Shown piece after piece: positions 45,318 to 56,985 of a stretch of DNA of 64,000 nt (its first letter is position 1; the number at the start of each line of letters is the position of its first letter). The position numbers were made by a program, and so were the translations under genes. The notes under the pieces are model-generated. The model was not told where the DNA came from. It saw only the letters and a program-made list of their open reading frames with translations, and did no database searches. Origin of the DNA: Globodera rostochiensis (Eukaryota; Nematoda; Chromadorea; Rhabditida; Heteroderidae); NCBI GenBank assembly GCA_018350325.1, contig JAEVLN010000009.1, forward strand, positions 1,819,388 through 1,883,387, in the 5' to 3' direction.

Positions 45318-46862
45318 GCTGGGCCAGGTCGGTCATTCATTGGTACACTAAAATATCTTTTTGCATTTGTTTTGACGTGGTAATATATATTTTAAAATTT
45401 ACAATTACTTTGTTCGAATTTTTTATTTTGTATTTTGAGGAGTTAAACCACGGAAGTTGTCGTTGACGCATTCTTGATGTCCCAGGTCCTGACGAAATGA
45501 ATATTTACAGTTATGTTTATATTTCAAAGCATTATTAATTCAGAATCCGCGCAAGTGGCTTACATTTTTCATTACATAATAATCATGTTAGAGCAGATTA
45601 AAAGATTTGTAGGATAACTCTCGTATGTCAATTTAAGTTAGATTTAAACATTTGCGGAATTAAACTATTTTTTCAAAATAGAATTGGGGAAAAAATTTCG
45701 GTTTTTGATTAATAATAAATAATAAACATTAATTTTTAGGCTTAATTTCATATCATGCCGATACTTCTCCAAATTTACCTCGCCACTTTATATTTGTTAT
45801 ATTTATTTTGCTGTGTTTATTATAATTATAAACTGTTATTAATGTCTTTCCTTATTATCGTATTTTGAAAGATTATTTTTTCTTTAAACCGTGGGCGACC
45901 ACTGTGGTTTCCCCACGCTGCACATTTGACTATAAGTCAATTTCTTATTTTAAATTGTTTCAAAATTAATTTTGAAAATGAATTAATTTAACTTTTTTAT
46001 GCAAACTTTAAATTAGATTAAGGATTCGGAACCAATAAATTTTTAATTTATGAATGCATTTTTGGATTTTTTTTTTTTTTTGCATTTTTTGTTAAGAAAA
46101 TTGATCAGGAAGACTGGGAGTCGGCGGTGCCGATAGGCGCCGCCGAGAAAATTTTGAATTTTTGATTCAATTTGTTAAGAGATTTGCAACCAAAATTTTA
46201 AAAATATGGACAGTTTTTTGGAGCTTTTTAAGAATGTGAGAGGTCTACCGCCGGGGAAAAAAAATAAAGGTTTAGTGAATTCACTTAGGAAAAAGTGCCT
46301 AAAATTTCAACAAAAAAATCATCATTTATAAGGTTTCTGAGTGATTTTTTTTTTGTAAAAAGGAGTACTTATTATTATTAAATTAAAAGAATAAAACCGA
46401 ATTCCATACCCGGTTTTCGGTTAACCGGTTAATTTCCCAAAATATATGGTTTTCGTAACCGGTTTCGTAACCGTTTAACCGGTACTGTCCTACCCTATTT
46501 ATTAACTAATAAGTTGCTGAATGTTGCCAAATTTACTTTAATTTCTGGAGAGATTTGCAATTTGACTCTCTTTATTTTTAATTTATTATGCAATTCTTTA
46601 TGAATCGGTTTTTTACGAAGCAATTCATTTAATTATAAATTTTGGTTTAGGTGCACTTATAAATTTAGTTTTATTTTTAAATAGGCCAATTTATTGTGAT
46701 TTTGAAGAATTAGCAAAGTTGATTCGCAGCAACCACCACCCGGGTTGTGCTTTTGTGTCACTAGTTAGATTTTCAATTTTTTAATTAATGTAATGTATTT
46801 ATTTTTATTTATATATTACATAATCTTGAGTTTAAATCCAGAATATGCGCGAATTCTTTATT
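45318..46862. repeat. Partial third arm
   Basis: Copy of the first 1,545 bp of the left arm (33,615-35,158) in the same orientation. It stops abruptly at GAATTCTTTATT, where the GC-richer island starts. Together with the fold-back unit and the end of palindrome 1 it makes another palindrome, about 41,400-46,862, centred on about 44,130. Confidence 0.92.
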
Positions 46863-47799
46863 GTGGAGGGGATTCGGGAAGATCACTTTGACTGTGGTGG
46901 GCTTCGGAGCGTAAGCGTTCAAATCATAAAAACTTGAGGAAAGTCGTCAATGTCTGGTTTGCCTTAACTGCGCATGCCATCGCTGCTGCATTCATTGCTG
47001 AGTCGGTCATATTATTTAGTGTCATGGGGGGTAACCTTCGGCACCATTTCCGCCATGGCAAAATGCCCGGGGCAAATGAGCGGGCGAATGTGGCAAATTG
47101 GCACCAACCACCACAACAGCCGCACCTCCAATCCATCCGGAGAATGTAACGGTTGGGTTGGGCTGCGATTGGTACGTCCGTCCGTACAAAGTTAAATGCC
47201 CAATTCCGGGGGGATTACCACGACTGGCAGCAATTTACAAAATGGAAATGAAAATACGGCAACGGCACGGGGGGGGGGGCTCATTGCCCGCCGGCAAAAG
47301 GCCCTCGGGGGAAAAGGGGGGCTTTGCCGGAGGTTACGGTGTGACAAAGGTAAATTGGACGAGATATTTTTGCTGTTTGTTACCCTTTAGACCTCTGGTG
47401 ATCGGACGGCTTAATGGCCGGCCAATGCTCTGACTTTGGACAAATTAATTCGAAAATGATGCGATTGGAAGTCCATTTTTAGTGAGAGAGCATTCATTGC
47501 AAATCCGACTTTTTATATTTATATGCCTCATTAAGCCACAAAATTGTGATTTGTGTCTAATTGCGTTGGACTTTTGCCAATTGCTTTTCGAAACGATACT
47601 CAAAAAAGACAATTAACGGCTGTAAGTGCCAAGATTTAAGTTCTAAACTATTTGTGACTGACTAATTTAATATTGTCGAGTGGGATTAGATCTGAATCGG
47701 CAGCGAGGGGAAATGAATGAGTGTTTGCCATACAGTAAGAGAGAGAGAGAGATAGAGAGAGAGAAGAGATATAGAGAGAGAGATAGAGAGAGAGAGAGA

Positions 47800-47846
<47 letters not shown>

Positions 47847-49485
47847 GAGAGAAAGAAAGAGAGAAAGAAGAGAGAAAGAGAAGAGTAACAGAAACGATGT
47901 GAACGAAATGAGAGGGACGCCAGAGCAACGGGCAGACAACAAAATGCCCTGGGGCGGCGAATGTGCGTCCTTCCCCCGGAGGGGAGGTCGATTTGCGCAC
48001 AAAAAACAGCAGCAACTGGATGGATGGTTAAGGGGGGAACAACGTTCTGTGGAGACTGCAAAACAGAAACAGATTGGGTAATTGAGAGTAATTCGCGCGT
48101 GGGAGGGTAATGGAGAGGGCAACAAATAAAAAGCACAATAAATTTGCGCATTTGGGACGGAAAGGGCTAAGAAATCTTTGGGCGGATTTTTAATTAATTT
48201 AAAAATATTTAAATATCTTTAATTTGTAAGTTAACAAATATTTCCTTTTGTTATTGCATTAAACCCAAAAAAGGTTCGATCAAAAATTAATCTTTAATTA
48301 TTCTTAATTTAATCTCTCAAATATTTTAGTGCCACCATCGTTGTGGCCACACACTGTCAAAACGATCTGTTGGAGTGAATTAATTAATTTGTTGGCAATA
48401 ATAATGGGGGGGGGGGGGGAGGACAGACGAACGTTGGGGGGGGGGGGGGGGGGGTGGCACCACAAGACGACGCCGGGGGGGGGGGGGACGCGAAGGAGCA
48501 ATTCTTCAACTGCACGCAAACCCAACCTTTGGCTGAATAAAACGGGGACAACGAAAAAATTTGTAAATTTTGGGGTCCATTTGAAAGAACAATTCATTTT
48601 GGCCACAATTTTATGCCATCCGAAACAATTTTGGTTAATTCTTTGAATTTTGAATAAACAATTCGATCTTAGGAAGCTTTGTTAGTATTAGCATAATTTT
48701 CAAAAAATCAGATTAACAACAATCGGAAGAGTGAGGGGGAGGGGGAGGGGGGCGGGATTGTTCGAGAAAAGCCTTTGGCACAAATTTGCCACAACGGCCC
48801 ACCGGTATCGTCTCGAGGGTAATAAGTGAATTGGCAGAGAAGTGATGGCGGAAAAATCTGTGCAAAGCGAGCAAAAATCCCTGAAGCGGAGAATTCCCCC
48901 CCCCCCCCCCCCCGCCACCTTTCATCCCCCCCGGGGGTGGACACAACGCCAAAGGGGAAATAAAAAATGGATGGAGGGCTTTGGGGAAGGGAATAAATCG
49001 CATTTCGCGGCCGCTATTCCCATTCTGCTCATTCCCTGCCCTACATTATCCATCTCTCCGCTTGTCAACGCCCCCGGGGGGGGGGGGGGGGGCTGGCAAC
49101 AAGGCACCAGCCTTGGAGCAAAAAATAGTCACAAATTGCCCCGAGGAAGGAATTTGTGCTCGCATTGGTCCGTAGGGACTCCGTCCAGAAGCACCAAATA
49201 AAGAAGGCCAAGAACTAAATTGTTGCCTAAAGAGGAAGAGGAAGCGGAATTTTTGAATTGTTGGGACAAAATATTTTGGAAATGTTTCGAAATTGTTGCC
49301 GGAGGCCAACTTCGTTGTGCCAACTTCAGCTAATGCTATTTTTACGTCATTTTTGGCACCATAACACGGCACAAAGGGTAAAACAAATTTTGTTAATTTT
49401 GCTGAAGAAAATGCGACTTTTGCATGCCAGGACTTATCTAAATGAGAGGGATGTTTGGGGGGGGGGATGGAATCTTTTCTCGATG
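46863..49485. other. GC-richer island with G/C homopolymers; possible exon remnants
   Basis: Compositionally like the gene-bearing left half of the window. Possible coding pieces on the plus strand are a hydrophobic stretch at 46,940-47,030 (FALTAHAIAAAFIAESVILF) and 47,098-47,348 (ENVTVGLGCDWYVRPYKVKCP) ending at an AAG|GTAAAT donor. I could not join them in phase or recognise a family. G or C runs of 10 or more lie near 47,270, 48,408, 48,438, 48,477, 48,896 and 49,077. It may be a fragment of a host gene trapped between palindromes. Confidence 0.35.
47726..47886 (+). repeat. (GA)n microsatellite
   Basis: About 160 bp of GAGA with interspersed ATAG and GAAA units. The Arg/Glu-rich and Leu/Ser-rich frames over it are artefacts. 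Confidence 0.95.
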
Positions 49486-52400
49486 TTTATCAAGGACAAT
49501 AAAAAACTTGCATTAATTTTTAGTTATTTTCAATAACCTTTTTTGCACATCTTTTAAAATATTTATTTGACGTCGCGGTTGAACGGCAAAGAGGTAAAAT
49601 AAGGTACTCAAATAAACAAATTTAAATTTTAAATGATGGTAATAAATCATTTTATCCGTTTATAATATAGCCGATTTTTGATAAGTTTTACTGATTTAAA
49701 TTGTTAATGTTTCATATTAGAAAAAGCATACAAAATTATGATCGTTTCTTACGATATAATTGTTTATTATAACTATTTTTGCTATAGTTGATTGCAGTGA
49801 TTTTTAATATGTCATTTAATTTTTTGGTTAATACAAAGAAAATATTAGTTTATCAATGCTTTATAAAAAATTTAAATTCCATTAAATTTTCAATTTTTTT
49901 TTTGCTGGGGTTGGTTTAGTTTCCATTTCGTGGCCACCCTTGTTTCTAGTGAAAAGCATATGTTTAATTATGGTTTCAATTTTTCCATATTTTCACTAAA
50001 TATTGTTAATTCAACAGAAGAAATTTAACCTTTAGTTGGAAAAAATAATGTAAACTACTTATTTGCGAAAATTGTCGTGTAAAAGATCTAAAAAATCAAA
50101 TATTGCTAAACTTTAAACGCACCGACAAAATAAATAAACGAACTACAATTCCGCTGGAAAAGTGGAATATGAAAACTAAATCAAATAACTCAAAAAATGT
50201 TAAAAATTGAATATTCAATTTGATGAGCTAAAACAAAATCAAGTCTAAAAAGGCTATTTAACATTATTTCTTGATAAAAGTAATCCATAATAATTTTACG
50301 GTGAAATACAAAATAAGTAAAACATTTGAATAACAATAAAATTATTCATTTAATTTAAGCTTTAATTTGTGCAGATTTAAATTAACCCAAAAAGATTTTG
50401 CAAATTGAGCAAAATCTCAAGTCACTATTAGCAGGGGAACGATTTATTTAGAAAACTATTATCAAAATAGTAGTTAAATAAAGTCAAAGTAAACTTAAAC
50501 TCAATATTAAAAAAAATGTCAGCCAAATCTTTGTGAAAATTATAAAATATTAATACTTAAATTTCTACAATATTAAATTAGAACCATTAAATAAATAATA
50601 TTAACTATTCTTGTCGAAAAATAAAAATATTTAAATAAATGAATAATAGTGCAGATAATTTAATGAAACCTTTAAAACATTTTATTAATAATACATTAAT
50701 GTAATAAAAAAATGATAAATAGAATAAATATTAAAAAATAGACTTAAAATATTTTAGTAATTGTTTTGAATGAAAATGTGCATCAAGATCTAAAATATTT
50801 AATATATTATTGTTTTAATAGTATAAAATACCCTTGTGCTCCACACTCCACATTTTGTTGAGGTAGCCTTCACATTCCCTGAAGCCGGTTTTAGTTTATT
50901 CTTTCCAGTTACAATTAAATATTTTTTGTTTAAAAAAGGGCCTGAGTTGTATCTATTGCAGTTTAAAATTATCCAGTAGTTCAGTTGAATACCTAACATG
51001 ATCTTTTATTTCCCGTTATTAATTTTTTTTTAAATTATATGTTCTTGTGAAATAAATATATTTATTTATATCTTAATAGCTTAGTGACATTTTTTTATTT
51101 TTAGATATTAAAATGATACTGACTGAGCTTGATAAATTAATTAATAATTAGTGCCAATATTTCACATACATTAAATGAGTTATTAACCACACATCTAGCA
51201 TTTAAGTTTAAATAATAAGTAAAAATAATACTAAAGAATAAATTAATATAGTTTATTTTTTAAGGCTGTAATTCCATTTCACAAATTAAATCTTTATCTT
51301 TCGTCATTTATAAAATAAATTTAAATATGTAAAGTAGCAAAAACGGGTTCTTAAATGCAATTATGTCTCTCCTTTATATTTATCTTTCCTGCAAGGAAGG
51401 CTAAAAAAAATATTTATGCGCTTGATTTAAACTCATTAAGAAAATATAAAATTAAACTAAATAAAAATTACAATGATAATTCCTATGTATAAAATAAGTA
51501 CCTAAATTGAAAGTTGTAATTTAATTTGCATTAAATAAATGGATTCGATTTATTTTTACAACAAAGTTAAATACAAAATCATTGAATTTTCGGAAGCTGA
51601 TACACAGTTATTACCTTATTACTTAATTCTTGTTACCTTTTTAGTCGGCAGCCATTCGAAAATTCAAATAATTAAATATTTAAATGGTTGTTATATAATT
51701 ATAAATTTTATTTGAATTTATTTCAACAACAATTCAAGAAAACATTTTGGTTACTATATTTAAGCATGTTTATTTAAACTATTTAAATTTTGTGCACAAA
51801 TAATACAAAAAATTTTGCTATGCGATTAGAATGTATTGATAATTAAAATAAATATATCGGCCGAATTAATGAATTAAAAGCAAATTTTATTTCAAATACC
51901 GACCCGTTTACACGGACCCGACGCCAAACCTTTTCCATCTCATCCCACCTATCATAAGAAAGGCAAACTAGTGTGAACAAATGTAAGCTCCAATTTTAAA
52001 AATAGTTTAATGCATTTTAACTTGCAATCATAAATCAAACAATTATTGATAATATCGAATACAAATAAATGATTTCAAACTCATAATAAAAATTGTTAAA
52101 AAGTTAAACAAGTAATTAATATAAATATATACGTTTAATAAAAACATTGAAAAGATTATTAAAAGTTAGTTCTAATAGATTTCTCATAGACTTTTTTAAT
52201 CATTTTGATATTATAAAAATTAATATTATATTTAAAAAAATTTAATTTTAATTTACGCCAAAGACTGATTGATATATGCTCTGCCAAACAAAACAATCAT
52301 GAATCCAAGTACAACATATTAATATTATATAACGCTTTTGACGACATTGATTAAATTGTGAATTTAAAATGAATTCCGTAAAATAATATATCAAAACCAA

Positions 52401-55400
52401 AATTACAACAATTTTATGAACGGACTAATCAATTTTTCTTCATTACATCATATTAAGCAGTTTTTTGTGTTTCTGATTATTGAGAATAGTTTTTATTTTT
52501 TCATTCCTTTACGCTTTTAGTGAAATGTGTTGAACGTTTACCTCCTTAGCTTGTGGTTTTAAAGAAAAAAAATTAAATTTTAATTAATAAAGTTGCCGTT
52601 TTGTTGAGCGATATGATTAAAAACAAATAAATACTAAATAACCCACGTTATTGTTTAAAATAATAATTGAAATGTTATGATTACTATTTAACAAATAAAC
52701 TTTTTAATGAAAATAATTGTATAAATTAACTCTGGGACAGAATCGACATACAATCAATAACATAATTATTTAGCCGTTTTTAATTATATGAGTATTGGAC
52801 AATTCTTTCTAATTAAATATAAATATTGCAATAGTTCTGAAAAACTTTTAAACTGAAGAAAAAACAATAAATAAATTAATAAATCTATCACTTTAAATAA
52901 TTTATAAATAAAAAGCTAAAAAAAACAATTTAATAATTTATGTATTTTTTTTGAGCATTGGCCAAATACAATCAATTAAACTTAGTTTCTTATATGATCG
53001 CATCATTGAACCGGAAATATTTAACAAATCCCATGCCATGATTAAAATAAAATAAACATTTTAGTAAACTTTATAAACTTTATCCTAGTTGATAAGCATT
53101 GTTTTGTCTGGCTTGGGTACAATTTGACGAGGGAGCATCATGAAAAATCAAATAAGCTAAAACAATTATCGTAACAAAGGATTTAAAAGACCATCCATCT
53201 GTCAATATTTATAAAAATAAAATTTGCATTTTTACAAAAATTTAAACTAAAAACATCATTGTTCAACAACACATGTAATTAAAATCTTTTAAATATAAAA
53301 ATAAAAATATTTATCTGTTCCAAGCGTTAAATTGATGAGTACTAATAAATACTAAAAAATAAAATAAACAATTTAGCAAATTTTATCCTAGTTGAAATAA
53401 AAAATAAAATTACAGCAAAATTAAAAATAGAAAATTAATACTAATAAATCCTAAACTAGCAAAATAAACCAAAAAATTTTACAAAATTTGATCAGAATCA
53501 AATTTAATTTCACATATATTGTGTCTACGATAATGGTTCAACGTCGTTTATAACAATTAAATGGCAAAAAATAAATAAAATTATACTGTAAACAAAAAAA
53601 CTAACCACAATAAAAATTTATTGCAAAAAGTATACAAAAAGGTTTTTCTTTCTAATTATTTTTTTTTCTGTTTTGTTATTTTTTACTACTTTGAATTTTT
53701 TGAAGCTTATTGTTGCTTTAAGTATTTATTAAATAAAATTTTAAGCATAAATAATTAGTTCATTTTAGAACTTAATTACTTAAAAATTGCACGATTTTTC
53801 TTACCATAAGTCTTTAAATATTCAATTTTTTCTCTCGGCGGCGCCTATCGGCACCGCCTCCCCCCCCCCAGCAGTATAGCAGAATTTTCAAAAAAATTTT
53901 GAAAATTGTAAAAAAATACCGAAAATCTTTTTTCAAAAAATTGATTAACAAACAATCAAAAGTTCTCTTTTCCCTTAAAATTTTTTTGTTAAGCTCAATT
54001 CATATCAATTTCGATTAATTTTAATCAGACGATAACGCGATCGGAAAAAATTCGCTTTGAAAAATCATTTTTTCGAACTTTGGAAAAAACTCTAGTGATT
54101 TTTAAATAATGCGGATATCCGCGGACGGATATCCGGATATGGGATTTTGGAAGGTCACGGATACGGACGGATAACGGAACTAACCACAATAAATATTTAA
54201 TGCAAAACGTATACAAAAAGGTTTTTCTTTCTAATTATTTTTTCTGTTCTGTTATTTTTTACTACTTTGAATTTTTTGAAGCTTATTGTTGTTTTAAGCA
54301 ATGGAATTTGTGATTTTATTTATTTAAGTTACTGATAGATATTATTTGTAAGGGAATTTCAACACCGTTTTATGCTATAATTATTTTTCCAGGAAAAACA
54401 TATTCATATTTCCACAAATAATTACATTTTTTTTGCTGAATTCTTAAGCTTTTTTGGGGGTTTTATTAAAATAATATTTAAAATAAAATTGTTGTTGTTT
54501 TATTGCAATTGGCCGAAACGTGTAGTGTAATTAACTTTGCACCATCCCAACCAGTCAATTCTCATGCAAATATTGAGGTAAGTTTCATTTTTAGACCACG
54601 AGGTTAATTATATCTTCCTTTTTAATATTTTTATTTCATGATGGGTTTAAAATTTAAATTGCAACTTTTTTAAATAGTTTTATTAAAATTTGTATATGTG
54701 TTTGTAGGTTTAAATAATATATTAAATATTTTAGATCTTGATGCACATTTTCATTCAAAACAATTACTAAAATATTTTAAGTCTATTTTTAATATTTATT
54801 CTATTTATCATTTTTTTATTACATTAATGTATTATTAATAAAATGTTTTAAAGGTTTCATTAAATTATCTGCACTATTATTCATTTATTTAAATATTTTT
54901 ATTTTTCGACAAGAATAGTTAATATTATTTATTTAATGGTTCTAATTTAATATTGTAGAAATTTAAGTATTAATATTTTATAATTTTCACAAAGATTTGG
55001 CTGACATTTTTTTTAATATTGAGTTTAAGTTTACTTTGACTTTATTTAACTACTATTTTGATAATAGTTTTCTAAATAAATCGTTCCCCTGCTAATAGTG
55101 ACTTGAGATTTTGCTCAATTTGCAAAATCTTTTTGGGTTAATTTAAATCTGCACAAATTAAAGCTTAAATTAAATGAATAATTTTATTGTTATTCAAATG
55201 TTTTACTTATTTTGTATTTCACCGTAAAATTATTATGGATTACTTTTATCAAGAAATAATGTTAAATAGCCTTTTTAGACTTGATTTTGTTTTAGCTCAT
55301 CAAATTGAATATTCAATTTTTAACATTTTTTGAGTTATTTGATTTAGTTTTCATATTCCACTTTTCCAGCGGAATTGTAGTTCGTTTATTTATTTTGTCG

Positions 55401-56037
55401 GTGCGTTTAAAGTTTAGCAATATTTGATTTTTTAGATCTTTTACACGACAATTTTCGCAAATAAGTAGTTTACATTATTTTTTCCAACTAAAGGTTAAAT
55501 TTCTTCTGTTGAATTAACAATATTTAGTGAAAATATGGAAAAATTGAAACCATAATTAAACATATGCTTTTCACTAGAAACAAGGGTGGCCACGAAATGG
55601 AAACTAAACCAACCCCAGCAAAAAAAAAATTGAAAATTTAATGGAATTTAAATTTTTTATAAAGCATTGATAAACTAATATTTTCTTTGTATTAACCAAA
55701 AAATTAAATGACATATTAAAAATCACTGCAATCAACTATAGCAAAAATAGTTATAATAAACAATTATATCGTAAGAAACGATCATAATTTTGTATGCTTT
55801 TTCTAATATGAAACATTAACAATTTAAATCAGTAAAACTTATCAAAAATCGGCTATATTATAAACGGATAAAATGATTTATTACCATCATTTAAAATTTA
55901 AATTTGTTTATTTGAGTACCTTATTTTACCTCTTTGCCGTTCAACCGCGACGTCAAATAAATATTTTAAAAGATGTGCAAAAAAGGTTATTGAAAATAAC
56001 TAAAAATTAATGCAAGTTTTTTATTGTCCTTGATAAA
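49486..56037. mobile_element. 6.5-kb element with 1.33-kb terminal inverted repeats
   Basis: Left arm 49,486-50,811 starts TTTATCAAGGACAATAAAAA; right arm 54,713-56,037 is its reverse complement and ends in the complement. The 3.9-kb interior is extremely AT-rich, without an open frame longer than about 60 codons. It contains a pair of direct repeats (53,601-53,722 and 54,180-54,298). Long terminal inverted repeats around non-coding DNA suggest a fold-back/non-autonomous DNA transposon. I could not identify a target duplication, so an inverted duplication is also possible. Confidence 0.75.
53601..54298. repeat. hAT-related fragment between 120-bp direct repeats
   Basis: CTAACCACAATAAA...GAATTTTTTGAAGCTTATTG occurs at 53,601 and 54,180. 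Between them 53,740-53,860 and 53,990-54,120 resemble 700-820 and 1,010-1,130 of the hAT-type element, including the GC hairpin (53,836) and an AATAATGCGGATATCCGCGG end-like motif. The terminal repeats themselves are missing. Confidence 0.6.
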
Positions 56038-56649
56038 TCTTGTTTCTATTTTTGTGCATGTTGTATATACCTATCTTGATCAACATTGATTGTAATATTG
56101 TTTAACTAATACGGCCAACGAAGATCTTTGCAATTCAATATTTATTATACTCATAATTTATTATAAATATGACATTTACACTTGAATGATATTGAAAAAT
56201 CAATGCTTATTGCGACATCTAAATATTTAGTGACTTTTCAAATTGCCTTCTTTTTGAATGCAGCAAAATGCTTATTTCTAATGGCTATTAAAGTATATAT
56301 AAATATGCTTCAAATTATTTAATTGATCAATTTCTTTTTTAATATAAATTTTATTTGTGCAAAAAGAGTAAACTCTTTAAAATATAAAATTTTAGGTTGA
56401 TTTATTTTTTTATTTTAATTGTAAAGTTCAAATCATTTTTAAAAGTATAAAATTATCCGAATACGATCTCTATTTCGATCAATTCCGAACCCAAATTCTA
56501 ACATTTTTTCAAAAAATCAAAAAGGTTCAGAGATCATTCTGGTCTCAAAATCGTTCTCAAAAAACATGAATTCGATTCCGGGATTCAGAAACTCTACTAC
56601 CGATTTGTGAAAAGTTACAGTTGGCAACAAAACTATAGGGGGAACCCTT
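56038..56649. other. AT-rich spacer
   Basis: No gene or repeat partner was seen. TTCCGAACC/GGTTCAGAGATC-type words at 56,470-56,590 may be a decayed small palindromic element. Confidence 0.35.
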
Positions 56650-56985
56650 TTGTTCAAACTTCTAAAAATAATTTGTTTTTGTCTACCCCATCTTCCCTCC
56701 TTCCTCTCTTTCTCTTCTCACTTTTTCCCCCACTCTTTTCTTCTTTCTCTCACTCTCACTCCAATTGGACAGCGTTGCGCACCCGCAGCCAATGAGCAGC
56801 GAGTGGCGTACGCGTCAGCGACGCGCGCGCCGCAAGGGCAGCGCAGTCATTTGCCCAATATCTCTCTGCCCATTTTCCTTTCACCCATTTTTCTCTCTTT
56901 CTCTGGCAAAGTCTCTTCACTTTCCACACTATTTCTTTCAAATCTCTCGTCTAACCTTCTTCACTCCGTAACCACTTGACGCATT
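56650..56985 (+). repeat. Polypyrimidine plus GC-box cassette, copy 3 (longest)
   Basis: Pyrimidine-rich stretch 56,690-56,760, then the GC box (about 56,805-56,835) and the TCTCTTCACTTTCCACACT block, in the same order as 4,063-4,460. The part from 56,755 is the complement of 38,345-38,569; the pyrimidine part is missing from the palindrome centre. Confidence 0.75.

Noticed and set aside
33615..46862. Polinton/Maverick or LTR retrotransposon
   Set aside because: No integrase, polymerase, capsid or reverse-transcriptase frame is present, and there are no direct terminal repeats; only inverted ones.
47648..48151. Leu/Ser-rich and Arg/Glu-rich open frames
   Set aside because: They are translations of the GA microsatellite on the two strands.
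48304..49372. Pro- and Gly-rich open frames
   Set aside because: Produced by G/C homopolymers; overlapping frames on both strands, no domain.
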